DNA from: Dromiciops gliroides
Lineage: Eukaryota; Chordata; Mammalia; Microbiotheria; Microbiotheriidae
Assembly (NCBI RefSeq): GCF_019393635.1
Contig: NC_057863.1
Location: forward strand, 646,016,660-646,080,659
Reading direction: 5' to 3'
DNA length: 64,000 nt
The position numbers were made by a program, and so were the translations under genes. The notes under the pieces were generated by a model. That model worked only from the letters and a program-made list of their open reading frames with translations. It did no database searches and was not told the DNA's origin. Shown here one piece after another: positions 10,980-21,747 of this stretch; within the stretch, counting starts at the first letter, position 1, and each line of letters begins with the position of its first letter.

Positions 10980-11288
10980 ATGAACCTGACCGGGAGATCA
11001 GGATCCTGAGTGGGCAGTTGAGAGATTGCCTGGGGGCTCAAGCATCTTTGGAATCATATTTTCGATGTGCATTTTCAATGTATTTTCTTTCTCTTTCTAG
11101 AGAAAGGAAGTCAGATGGAATTGATATTTTCTCCATAGACTAAAACTGTCAGGAGCTAATCTTATTATCTCCAAGCATTCTGGTGGATTTGTACCAGCAA
11201 CCTTTGTGCTTTTTTATTTTCCATCCACCAGAGAGAGGCAAGAGGAATAAAGACCCCAAGAGAAGGTCACACTCTGAACCAGCTGCTC

Positions 11289-11338
11289 TTTACATGTAAT
11301 TGGAAAAAATAAAATAAGTATTTACCAAAAAAATAAGA
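11289..11338 (+). mobile_element. LINE-1 tail fragment
   Basis: TTTACATGTAATTGG then an AAAATAAAAT tail, the last bases of the local LINE-1 3' UTR. Confidence 0.55.
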
Positions 11339-11409
11339 AAACAGATGATGGAAATCTGTAAGACAGAAGGGAAAAGAATCCTTCCTATCCAGCTGCTTAT
11401 GAAATCACT

Positions 11410-11557
11410 TCCAGGAGAAAGGTCAGTCTATAAACATTTATTAAGTATTTACCATGTGCTAGGCACTGTACTAAGCTCTGGGGATACAAGAAAGGGCAAA
11501 AGACAGTCCCTGATCTTGAGGAACTCACAGTCTAATGTGGGGAGCCAATATGCAAAC
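11410..11557 (+). mobile_element. L2/CR1-type LINE fragment (left half)
   Basis: ACCATGTGCTAGGCACTG and CTCTGGGGATACAAGAAAGG. The right half lies beyond an LTR relic at about 12,361-12,600. Confidence 0.6.
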
Positions 11558-12245
11558 TGTGGGAATTGTGGAAATTGAATGAACCCCATTGACTCCATTC
11601 TGGAGCTAGCTCAGGTTCCTTTCCATTCAGTTATGGGTCTGCTACGATTTCTGTCTTGTCAGAAAATTTTATTCAATTTTGGGGAATTGTGAGAAAACTT
11701 TATTGCATTGTTTGGATGGCTGGGAAGCTGGACCATCCCTACGTGCTGCTTAGAGACCTTTGAGTAAGAATCTAGATTATGCTGGTCCGATCCAAAGATT
11801 GATGTAAAGAGTTTTTTCATAATCGTATATCTCAAGCAGCCCATATGTTTTATCTGAAAACTGGTCCCTCACTGGCCAATCAGTTACTGTGTTCTTGTCC
11901 CTTTGATTGAAATGAATATAGGCACTTTCGAGGAATGGGACATCTCTTTCACTGATTTCAGGGAACTGCACCTATTCACTCTCTGCCCCCCCACCCCAAC
12001 CACTGAAACTCACTTATCCCTCTCCCAACTCAGAATGCCCCATATCTTTTCTCCAATTAGAAAGCAGATGATCTAATCTTGTATCCTGGTTTATATCTTG
12101 TTAATTGTTTTCTTTTCATGCATAAAAATCTGTGTCCTGTATTTTGGGTTTCGTTGTCAAGCTGACGAAACCTGGTCCAGATTTGTTATGCAATTGGCAT
12201 GCATTGTTTAATAAATTGATATGCTCAGAAACTCAAATCTTTGTT
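11558..12245 (+). mobile_element. Solo LTR-like relic splitting an older repeat
   Basis: Starts TGTGGGAATTGTGG, with CATGCATAAAAATC as a possible TATA region and TTAATAAATTG as a poly(A) region. It separates two halves of an L2/CR1-type repeat (11,410-11,557 and 12,361-12,600). The right border is uncertain. Confidence 0.55.
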
Positions 12246-12253
12246 TTCTTAGT

Positions 12254-12360
12254 TGTTGTCCATCCTTCATTTTCAAAGAGGACCAATGACATCATGGGGT
12301 GATGTCTTGATTTGTGGGGAAATTGGATTTAAGTGAGGCAGATTTTCCCAAAGGTTTTGC
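12254..12360. mobile_element. Interspersed repeat, family not identified
   Basis: GTCCATCCTTCATTTTCAAA, ACCAATGACATCATGGGG and ATTTAAGTGAGGCAG match the 546-850 block. Confidence 0.5.
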
Positions 12361-12600
12361 CGGTCACAAAACAACTGTACAAACAGGTTATACGCAGGAT
12401 AGATGGGAAATAATCTCAAAGGGAAGGTATTAGGACTGGGGGGGAGGGTTAGAAAAGGCTTCCTCTAGAACGTTGGCTTTTAGCTGTGACTCAAAGGAAG
12501 CCAGATAGAAGAGATGTGGTCACCTTAGTCGTCTGATGTTTCCTTTGGTGGGGTGGGGAGTGATGCTGGGCTCTGCATAGTTATGCCAAGGGAGCACACC
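12361..12600 (+). mobile_element. L2/CR1-type LINE fragment (right half)
   Basis: CAACTGTACAAACAGG, AAATAATCTCAAAGGGAAGG and AGAAAAGGCTTCCTCTAGAA continue the 11,410-11,557 piece. Confidence 0.55.
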
Positions 12601-12962
12601 CTCTGGCACGTCCAAGCAAGTTGAAGCAAGGCTTTGGTTCTGAGTGCTGTCACAGACCATGAGTCTTTCATGAGAGCTAAATTCCCAGAGGCTCATCATA
12701 GAATGATACCAGCCACCTCAGTCTTCTCATAGGGCATTCTATCTCCTGACTCCCGGAGGGCATTTTCATTCTTATTCTCTTAATCGTCATCAAAACCTGA
12801 AATACTTTCCCTCTTACCTGCTAGGAATTCTTTGTTTTCTTCAAGGCTCAGTTCAAATCCCTTCTCCTACATGATTTTTCTCATCCCACCCCCCCCCCCC
12901 CAGCTATTAATGCCTCTCCCCTCCAATTATTTTATATTCATTATGTATCTTTTTTTAATTAA

Positions 12963-13110
12963 TTTTTTTTTTTTAGTGAGGCAATTGGGGTTAAGTGACT
13001 TGCCCAGGGTCACACAGCTAGTAAGTGTCAAGTGTCTGAGGCTGGATTTGAACTCAGGTCCTCCTGAATCCAGGGCCGGTGCTCTATCTACTGTGCCACC
13101 TAGCTGCCCC
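12963..13110 (-). mobile_element. Marsupial tRNA-type SINE
   Basis: Full minus copy; TGTATCTTT at both sides. Confidence 0.94.
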
Positions 13111-13390
13111 TGTATCTTTCTTGTATATGTTTACACATTTACATCTTGTTTCCTCCAACCGAATGTAGATTTCCTTGAGGTTGGGTACTGTTTGATTTTT
13201 GTAATCTCGGCATTCAGTGTAGTGCGGGGCATGTAGTAGGTGCTTACTAAATGCTTGTTTGCTGACTGATGGACGTTATCACATACATTCATAGTGATGC
13301 TACATGCATGACCATAATATGTAAGCAAATATATATAAAACACTGAAAATAGCTAGTGAACCTCTATAGTGAGAGGGAACAAGGTGATAG

Positions 13391-13575
13391 AAAAAAAGGA
13401 AGGATTCTAAACTTGGAGTCAGAAAGACCTGAATCTGTTTCAGATATTTACTAGCTCGGTCACCCTCTGCAAATCATTTCATCTCTTTGGGCTTTCCTTT
13501 CCCTGTCTATAAAACGAAAGGTTGAGCTTCATGGTCTCGAAAGTTCTTTTTGGCTCAAAATCTATTGATCCTATG
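13391..13575 (+). mobile_element. Old MIR/tRNA-type SINE fragment
   Basis: GGAGTCAGAAAGACCTGA, TTTACTAGCTCGGTCACC, then TCTATAAAACGAAAGG. Similar old copies: 20447-20545 with 20697-20815, 22448-22545, 42498-42665, 53529-53665, 56551-56645, 60658-60840. Confidence 0.55.
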
Positions 13576-13675
13576 CTTGCCCTGGAGAGAGGCTGTCTGC
13601 GGCTGGAAAGACAAACTTGTCTCTTTGAGACATTGCACTCCATTTTCCAGCAGTGCATGAAACCAGTTGAGAGAG

Positions 13676-13860
13676 AAAGACAGAGGGGGAGAGACAGACA
13701 GACAGACAGACAGACAGAGACAGAGAGGAGGTGAGAGAGACAGAGAGATAGAGAAGGTTAGAGAGAGAAAAAGAGACAGAGGAGAGAGAAAAGAGAGGAA
13801 AGAGGGTGGAAAGAGAGAAGAAAGAGGAGAGAGGGTGGAGAGAAAGAGACAAGGAGAGAT
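13676..13860 (+). repeat. GA-rich / (GACA)n purine-rich run
   Basis: AGACAGACAGACAG followed by GAGAGA-type sequence, nearly all purine on plus; a (TG)n run follows at 13,900-13,928. Confidence 0.85.
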
Positions 13861-13900
13861 CACAAGTCTTGATAGAAAAAACAAAATATACATATAGGGA

Positions 13901-13932
<32 letters not shown>

Positions 13933-13948
13933 TTGGATGGAATACTAA

Positions 13949-14536
13949 TGTTATGGGCCCAGAGCACCCCAGAAGTTCTCTGGGGTACATTGAAGAACCT
14001 TCTCCTTGAGAAACTAATCCAAAGGACAGACACACCTAGAGAGATAAGTGGAACCAGATTGGACTGAGCTAGCTCCGGGACCCCCACCCTTTTCATTCAG
14101 TCTCCTCCACACCATGGGAGATAAGATTAGGTGTGGCTGCTGCCTTGTGGCATGAGCAGAGAGAGATGGCTTGAGAGATCTGCAGTCACCCCTCACCCAA
14201 CTCCACCAGCCACCACCAGAGGGGGGTGGCCTTGAGGGGAACTTTCCACAGTCAGACAATCACCTCATCAGCCCACCATCGGACCTCTATAAAAGTATCT
14301 GCCTGTCTTCTGCTCGAGGAGATTGGTATCTCAGAGCCACGCTCTGTGCCATGCCATTCTCCCCATGAGAAGTCCAAGGATTTCTCTCTTGGTTTCCCTT
14401 CCCCAGCCCCTAAATAAACTACTATCTTAATCTATTGGATTTGTGTGCAAGAGGGTGTAATTCTTTAAAGAGGAATTCCTAAGACCCCAAACCCCTACCC
14501 TCTATCCCAAACCTCCTACCCTATTTCCCCACATCA
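13949..14536 (+). mobile_element. Solo LTR with 4-bp target duplication
   Basis: 588 bp, TGTTATGGG to CCCACATCA, flanked by CTAA (13945-13948; 14537-14540). TATAAAA at 14,288 and AATAAA at 14,412 fit U3 and R. A 4-bp duplication suits a class I (gamma-like) element. No viral genes remain; looks whole as a solo LTR. Confidence 0.75.
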
Positions 14537-14930
14537 CTAAGCTTGGATTCTGGAATACCAGGTATAAAGTCTTGCTTCTCCTCTTACATTAGTGGACCGT
14601 AAGCAAGTAACAGCATCTTAGCAGCTTGGCAACTTTTCTGTGACTTATGAGTCATCCGATCTGGTGATATCTGGATAGGTCTATAGTTTTGGTGGAAAAC
14701 TGCCAAGTCACAGTATCTAGAAAGTACTCTGACCATCTTTCTCTCAAAGCAAGGCTGGCTACATATCTCCTACTGGGTTCTAAGGGTACCCTGAGAGGTG
14801 GGGGGATCTCTCTTTAATGCCATTGCTTGAGCCTCCATTATGTTGTGGTTCTCTCCCCATCCCGCCCCAAGTTGCCATTAACAAGGTCCCAGTTCCATTT
14901 AACCAATTAACATGGATTAGCTTTATAAAC
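14537..14930. other. Intergenic, nothing recognised
   Basis: Mixed unique sequence between an LTR relic and a SINE; no gene or clear repeat seen. Confidence 0.5.
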
Positions 14931-15073
14931 TTTTTTTTTGGCAGGCAATGAGGGTTAAGTGACTTGTCCAGGATCACACAGATAGTAAATGTTGTGTCTG
15001 AGGGCCTGATTTGAACTCAGGTCCTCCTGAATCCAGGGCTGGTACTCTATCCACTGCATCACCTAGCTGCCCC
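14931..15073 (-). mobile_element. Marsupial tRNA-type SINE
   Basis: Flanked by TGGATTAGCTTTATA / TGGATTAGCTTTTATA. Confidence 0.95.
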
Positions 15074-15780
15074 TGGATTAGCTTTTATAGAATTATATTT
15101 ACTTTGAAGTTGCACCAAGAACTGAAGCACAGACATTTCCACTCCTCCTTCTCCAACACCTTGGGGGTGGGGGTACACTCTCCCCTGCATCACCTTGACC
15201 ACTGGAGACAGCAGGGTCAGACTTCATGCAGTTTTTATGCAGCCTTGGTCCTAGGGTAAGGGTACTGAGGAAGACCAGTGACTAGTTTGGTTTACACAGA
15301 TTTTAAATAACAAAGGATTAGGTCTCCCTACCATGTTATGATCCCATCCACCCCTCCATTGAGCCAAGAGGCATCAATGTTTAGCACTATACACTAGCCC
15401 TCCCACCCAGAGCAAAGCAGGTAAAGATTCTAGGATGTAACCCTGAAGGTTTGGAGCATCTTTTTTCTCATACATCAGCTTGAACCCCCACTAATTGTGT
15501 TCTCTCCATTGTGAGGGGACCAGTGACTAATGCTCCGGCTGCATTTAACTGCTTAGCAATGGGTAGCTTTTATAAAAGGATATTTGCCTCAAAGATATAG
15601 TAAACAAAAACATTTATCCCATCACCTCTGGAGCATACTCTCCCCAACACCACCTCAGTCTTTGGGGAGTAGGTTCTAAACTTCACCATTTGTCTTAGTT
15701 CATGTTCAGAAGCACCATGACTACTGGTTGTTTGGCAGGGGGTATCCCCTGCACTTAGCACAGTGCCTGGTGCATAGTAT
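15074..15780. other. Intergenic, nothing coding
   Basis: No gene seen. Ends with an L2-like scrap (GCACTTAGCACAGTGCCTGG) at about 15,750. Confidence 0.5.
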
Positions 15781-15790
15781 GCAATAAATT

Positions 15791-15951
15791 ATTATTATTA
15801 TTATTATTATTTTTGGTGAGGCAATTGGGGTTAAGTAGACTTGCCAAGGATCACACGGCTAGTAATTGTTAAGTGTCTGGGTCGGATTTGCAACTCCAGG
15901 TCCTCCTGAATCCAGGGCTGGTGCTCTATCCATTGTGCCACTAGCTGCCCT
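15791..15951 (-). mobile_element. Marsupial tRNA-type SINE with ATT-repeat tail
   Basis: Diverged minus copy; duplication GCAATAAATT (15781-15790; 15952-15961). Confidence 0.92.
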
Positions 15952-15961
15952 GCAATAAATT

Positions 15962-16993
15962 CTTATTGACTGATTGCCTCGTTTGAGCAAGCTGACAAGA
16001 TCTGCACACGTCCCAGACCCCTATTACAAATGCATGATTATATCCTAACCATAGATGAAGGCCAAGTTCACTCACTTCAGGGAAAGTGAACCAGGGTTGG
16101 GCTCCTTGCTGAATCATACTGGCTCTTTTCTTTCTTTGGCTTTTTCCAGCCCTACCCAGTCCCTTCAGGCCTCTTTACTAAGTCTGAGAAGATCATTAAA
16201 AAATTAAAACTGCCTCTGTTCTGGTGCGAGACAGGACAACCCCTTTCATTATGATTGCAGGACTACCTCCCCATGGCCCCAGAGGGCAGAACTGGGAGCC
16301 AGAACTGGGTGGGAACAGTAAGGAGACACTTTTAGTGTTCTGATAAATTCCCAAACACTTGGAGCTGTCCAAGTGCTGATTTGAAAGGCTGTCCTGGAAG
16401 AAGTGGGCTTCCTCTCTTGTAGGTCCCAGCAGCCATCAGTGAGGGAGAGAAGGGACTCACCAACTGCAATAACTGATGATCTATTGCCACCAACAGGTGG
16501 ATAAATACAGGGGCTTTGGGAGTGTCAGTCAGCATTCCATGGACCGTCAACCTTGTCTCTAACTCAGCTCTCCCAGACATCGTCTTGGGGAAGCAACTCA
16601 TGTGGGAAACGGCCAGCCATCCCCACCAACTGCCAGTCAACTCCCACTCACAGAGAAGACAAGCCAGCCTAGCTGAATCAACAGGATACCTGGCGTGAGA
16701 AGCAGGAGCCAGTATGTGGTAGGTGAGGCAAGTCACCACACCTTTACCACCATCTCCTTCAGACCCTAATGGAGACAGACCAGAACGCTCAATAGCCAGG
16801 CTTCCAGTCCATCACACTGGGAAGTAACTCCTATGGAGATACAGCCTGGCCACTGCCCCTGAGGGCCTTCAGTCACAGCTACAGAAGACCCAGAAAAGAA
16901 AGGTCTTGCCATCAGTCTTTAGCATTGTCAAATGGACGTACATCAGATACTGATATGATTTTTTCACTGGAAGTTACTTTAAAGAAGATGTGT
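15962..16993. other. Intergenic, nothing recognised
   Basis: An open frame of 135 codons on minus (16332-16739) has no recognisable similarity. No other signal seen. Confidence 0.5.
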
Positions 16994-17140
16994 TGGGCAG
17001 CTAGATGGCTCAGTGGATAGAGCACTGGCCCTGGATTCAGGAGGACCTGAGTTCAAATCTGGCCTCAAACACTTGACACTTGCTAGCTGTGTGACCCTGG
17101 GCAAGTCACTTAACCCTCATTGCCCTGACCCCCCCCCAAA
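16994..17140 (+). mobile_element. Marsupial tRNA-type SINE
   Basis: Full body with a C-run then short tail, just upstream of the 17.2-kb LINE-1. Confidence 0.94.
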
Positions 17141-17188
17141 TGTTCAGGTATCAAATCTGGTACCAAACCTTATAAGAATAAGGTCCTG

Positions 17189-18541
17189 CATAAGAGGTGA
17201 TACCATAGAGAGAAAGGAATAGTCTACCTATCAGATCTTTGGAAAGGAAAACAGTTTTTGACCAAACAAGAGATAGAGTATATTATAAAATGCAAAGTGG
17301 ATGCTTTTGATTACATTAAATTAAAACATTTTTGTACAAACAGAAGCAATGCATCCAAAATTAGAAGGGAGGCAGAAAGCTGGGAAACAATTTTTGAGGC
17401 CAGTCCTTCTGATAAAGGCCTCATCTCTAAAACATATAGGGAACTAAATCAAATTTATAAGAACCCAAGTCATTCCCCAATTGAGAAATGGTCAAAGGAT
17501 ATGAACAGGCAGTTTTCTGATGAAGAAACCAAAGCTATCTATTCCCATATGAAAAAATGCTCTAAATCTCTAGTGATTAGAGAGATGCAAATTAAAACAA
17601 CTCTGAGGTACCACCTGACACCTATCAGATTGGCTAAAATGACAAAAAAGGAAAATAATAAATGTTGGAGAAGCTGTGGGAAAATTGGAACACTAATCCA
17701 TTGTTGGTGGAGCTGTGAACTGATCCAACCATTCTGGAGAGCAATTTGGAATTATGCCCAAAGGGCGATAAAGCTGTGCATACCCTTTGACCCAGCAATA
17801 CCACTTTTGGGTCTTTTCCTGAAAAAGATGATAAAAAATGGGAAAAGGACCCACATGTACAAAAATATTTATAGCTGCTCTTTACGTGGTGGCAAAGAAT
17901 TGGAAGTTGAGGAGGTGCCCATCAATTGGGGAATGGCTGGACAAGTTGTGGTATATGAATACAATGGAATACTATTGTGCTATAAGAAACGATGAGCAGG
18001 AGGAGTTCAGAGAAACCTGGAGGGTCTTGAGTGGGCTGATGGTGAGTGAGATGAGCAGAACTAGAAGAACATTGTACACAGTAACATCAACATTGAGTGT
18101 TGATCTACTGTGATGGACTATATTCTTCTCACCAATGCAATGGCACAGAAGAGTTCCAGGGAACTCGCGATGGAAGAGGATCTCCAAATCCAGGAAAAAA
18201 AAAAAAGAACTGCGGAGTATAGATGCTAAATGAACCATACTATTTCTTTTGTTTTTGATGCTGTTGGTTTTTTTTTCTATTTTGAGGTTTTCCATCATTG
18301 CTCTGATTTTTTTCTCTATAACATGACTAATGCAGAAATAGGATTAATGTTATTATGTGTATATATATATATATATATATAACCTATATCAGATTACCTG
18401 CTGTCTAGGGGGAGGGGGGGAGGGGGGGTGGGAGGGGTGGGAGGGAGAAAAATCTGAAATTGTAAAGCTTGTATAAACAAAGGTTGAGAACTATCTTTAC
18501 ATGTAACGGAAAAAAAATAAAATACTTTATTAATAAAAAAA
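17189..18541 (+). mobile_element. LINE-1, 5'-truncated, with target-site duplications
   Basis: Carries the C-terminal part of ORF2: SHMKKCSKSLVIREMQIKTT, NNKCWRSCG, HCWWSCELIQPFWRAIW, PFDPAIPLLG, then IFIAALYVVAKNWKLRRCP and MEYYCAIRNDE. This is the LINE-1 endonuclease-RT C-terminal region. The frame changes near 17,840. After the 3' UTR comes AATAAA and an A-tail. The 15-bp duplication AAGAATAAGGTCCTG flanks it (17174-17188 and 18542-18556), so it is a single 1.35-kb insertion. Confidence 0.95.
17258..18113 (+). pseudogene. LINE-1 ORF2 C-terminal fragment
   Basis: One open frame runs 17258-17995 (about 245 codons); the true C-terminal continuation is in another frame, 17838-18113, ending RTLYTVTSTLSVDLL. 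The overlap shows one frame change. It encodes only the Cys-containing C-terminal segment; the endonuclease and most of the reverse transcriptase are absent through 5' truncation. Confidence 0.9.
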
Positions 18542-18556
18542 AAGAATAAGGTCCTG

Positions 18557-20092
18557 TAAGAAGGAGGCATCTCAGATTTCAGATCATGAGCAAGATTGGA
18601 GGTCCATTTCATTAGAGGAGACCATGGACCCTTCAATAAAGTACCATTGGCTCAGAGCTCTGCCTCAGTCTCTTTGATTGTAGTGGACATTTTAAATCCC
18701 CACAGTTGAGTTATGTCACTGCCTAGGCCCCTTCCAACTCTGAAATTCTGTGACCCTGAGCCAGAGAGGCTTTAGGAAGCATAGGAGACATGCCTGAGGC
18801 AGACAGGCAAGCAGGAGACTTGGGTTCTAGAGCTAATCCATTGTGTGACTTTGAGAATGTCCCTTCCCCTCCCCCCTTGTCCTCCATCCTACCACCCCAA
18901 TTCCAAATGGAAGAACTAAAACTTGGTGGTCTCTAAGATGCCTTCGGCTCATTTGGAATCAAAGGGCCTGTGTTTGAAGCTCAGCTTTCTGCATGTGTGA
19001 CCGAAGGAGAAGAGCCCTCTGCATGAGTAATCTTCAATTGGCTCCTAGCTCTCTGGGCCCTTCTCTTGGGAGCACAGCAGGAACTCAGTCTGACATCTTC
19101 CCCATCCAATCTCCCTGATGCCCGGTTTTCATAAGGTCCTTCATGGACCCTGCAGGGAGGGGGAGAGTGGGCAGAGGGGTGGTGACTGATTGGGGTCCCT
19201 CTTAGTTGTTCCCTGGGGAACAAGGCAGCCCTGGCTTTGGTGGGCTTTAAGGCTATGGAGTTGATGGTGAGGATAGGGTGCCCTCTAGTGGATAAAGGAG
19301 ACAAGTGCAGGGAAGAGAGGCCCCGGCTTGTGGCTTTGTTGGCTGGCTTTACTCTATCCTGGATTCGGGGCTGCAAAAAGGGGCTTCAGAGATTTGATCC
19401 ACTGCCCCTTCCCCATTTTGCAAGTCAGGAAACTGAGGCCCAGAGAACTGAAATCACCTGCCGCAATATGAAGCCAGGACTTCTAGCTCCATGTCCAAGG
19501 AAAATGCCTTAGGGAACTCTTCTCCAAATGAAGCCTTCCTGCTTCTTTCAATGAGAGATATTTGTTCATGAGAGCTCCTAGCCTGGTAGTAGGAGAATCA
19601 TAGTTCTAGAGCTGGAAGAGGGCATCGGAGAACCCAAGTCTCCCAACTGACAGATGGGGAAACTGAGAACTGGGGTGAAGTGACAGGGTAGTAAGTGAGA
19701 GAGCTGGGAAGTGAACCTAGGTCATCTGTCAAGACATCATCTGTGATGCCACTGGATCTCTTGGAAAACAAGGGATGAACAACATTATTCAGCAGCACCT
19801 CCTCAGGGATGCCCATCTGTCCTTCCAAAACAATTTAATCCTATGCCCTAGCAGGACAGACTGAACCTTCCATTCCAAGCCCATAGGGCAGAGAGGCATT
19901 CACAGTGGGGTGTGGGGTGGAAAGTTTCCTGAAATTTCCTCAGGTTCTTCCCTAAAAGCTGAGTTGGTGTGACCTTCATATTTTAGGTAGATGAGGACTG
20001 GTACTAGTCTCCTGGAGTCAGTTTATACAGTCTTGAGAGCTGATTCTTAAATTTTCAATGTATGTATTTACACCTCAGAAATCAGCTAAAGC
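18557..20092. other. Intergenic, nothing coding
   Basis: Unique-looking sequence with MIR-like scraps (GGGAAACTGAGAACTG near 19,655). No gene seen. Confidence 0.5.
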
Positions 20093-20284
20093 GGGGGGCA
20101 AGCTAGGTGACGGGCAGTGGATAAAGCACCAGCCCTGGATTCAGTAGTACCCGAGTTCAAGTCCAGCCTCAGACACTTGACACTTACTGGCTGTGTGACC
20201 CTGGGCAAATCACTTAACCCCCCATATCCCAGCCAAAACAAAACAAAACAAAACCAAAACCCAAAACCCCAAACAAACAAAAAA
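20093..20284 (+). mobile_element. Marsupial tRNA-type SINE
   Basis: Diverged body with a long (CAAAA)n-type tail; flanks AGAAATCAGCTAAAGC / AGAAATCAGCAAAGCC. Confidence 0.93.
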
Positions 20285-20545
20285 AGAAATCAGCAAAGCC
20301 TATCCATTAGGGCTTGATTTATTGTTTCAATGATGTCTGGACTCAAGAAAGCTATGGAGGACATTTTAATAATGCACAAGTGTGTCATGTGCATACTTTT
20401 CCCTGGAGAGACAGTTATTAAACATTTTACTAGCCCACCCCTGGGCTGGTCTTTAGGGGGCAGTGTAGTAGTGAGGAAAGAATAGTGACTTTGGAGGCCG
20501 AGGTATGGAGTTCAAATCCAAGCTATGCCACTTACTTCTGTGTTG

Positions 20546-20695
20546 ATTTTTTTTTGGCAGGGCAATGAGGGTTAAGTGACTTGCCCAGGGTCACACAGCT
20601 AGTTAAGTGTCACGTGTCTGAGGCTGGATTTGAACTCAGGTCCTACTGAATCCATGGCCGGTGCTTTATCCACTGCAGCGCCACCTAGCGGCCCC
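20546..20695 (-). mobile_element. Marsupial tRNA-type SINE inside an older SINE
   Basis: Flanked by TATGCCACTTACTTCT / TATGCCACCTACTTCT. It splits an old MIR/tRNA-type fragment (20447-20815). Confidence 0.94.
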
Positions 20696-20873
20696 TATGC
20701 CACCTACTTCTCATGTGACTTTGAGCAAATCATTTAACTTCCCTAGACCTCAGTTTCATCATCTGTAAAATCTGGAGGACAAGATCATCTTTGAGGTCAC
20801 TTCTAGCTTTATATCTGTGGTCCTCTGCCTTCCAATCAATTGGCAAATATTCATTTGTTCAATTGGTTTATTC

Positions 20874-21309
20874 AAGAAGAAGAAGAGGAAGAGAAGAAGA
20901 GAAGAAGAAGAAGAAGAAGAAGAAGAAGAAGAAGAAGAAGAAGAAGGGAAGAAGAAGAAGAAAAGAAGAGAAGAAGAAGAAGAAGAAGGGAAGAAGAAGA
21001 AGAAAAGAAGAGAAGAAGAAGAAGAAGAAGAAGAAGAAGAAGAAGAAAAGAGAAGAAGAGAAGAAGAAGAGGAAGAGAAGAAGAAGAAGAAGAAGAAGAA
21101 GAAGAAGAAAAGAGAAGAAGAAGGAGAAAAGAAGAGAAGAAGAAGAAGAAGAAGAAGAGGAAGAGAAGAAGAAGAAGAAGAAGAAGAAGAGAAGAAGAGG
21201 AAGAAGAAGAAGAAGAAAAGAGAAGAAGAGAAGAAGAAGAAGAAGAAGAAGAAGAAGAAGAAGAAAAGAGTAGGAGAGAATAAGAATAAGATGATGAAGA
21301 AGAGTAAGA

Positions 21310-21340
<31 letters not shown>

Positions 21341-21747
21341 AAAAGAGAAGAAGAAGGAGAAAAGAAGAGAAGAAGAAGAAGAGGAAGAGAAGAAGAAGAA
21401 GAAGAAGAAGGAGAAAAGAAGAGAAGAAGAAGAAGAGGAAGAGAAGAAGAAGAAGAAGAAGAGGAAGAAGAAGAAGAAGAGGAAGAAGAAGAAGAAAAGA
21501 GAAGAAGGAGAAAAGAAGAGAAGAAGAAGGAGAAAAGAAGAGAAGAAGAAGAGGAAGAGAAGAAGGAGAAAAGAAGAGAAGAAGAAGAGGAAGAGAAGAA
21601 GAAGAAGAAGAAGAAGAAGAAGAAGAAGGAGAAAAGAAGAGAAGAAGGAGAAAAGAAGAGAAGAAGAAGAAGAGGAAGAGAAGAAGAAGAAGAAGAAGAA
21701 GAGGGAAGAAGAAGAAGAAGAAGAGAAGAAAAGAGAAGAAGAAGAAA
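20874..21747 (+). repeat. Long GAA-rich polypurine tract
   Basis: About 874 bp of almost pure purine, built of GAA with GAAAAGAAGAG and GAGGAAGAG variants. The only pyrimidines are a few T bases between about 21,271 and 21,310. Such a tract can form intramolecular triplex (H-DNA). It sits in intergenic DNA. Confidence 0.95.

Noticed and set aside
13555-14035. Open frames of Leu/Ser-rich type near 13.6-14.0 kb
   Set aside because: Arise from GA and TG microsatellites and LTR DNA.
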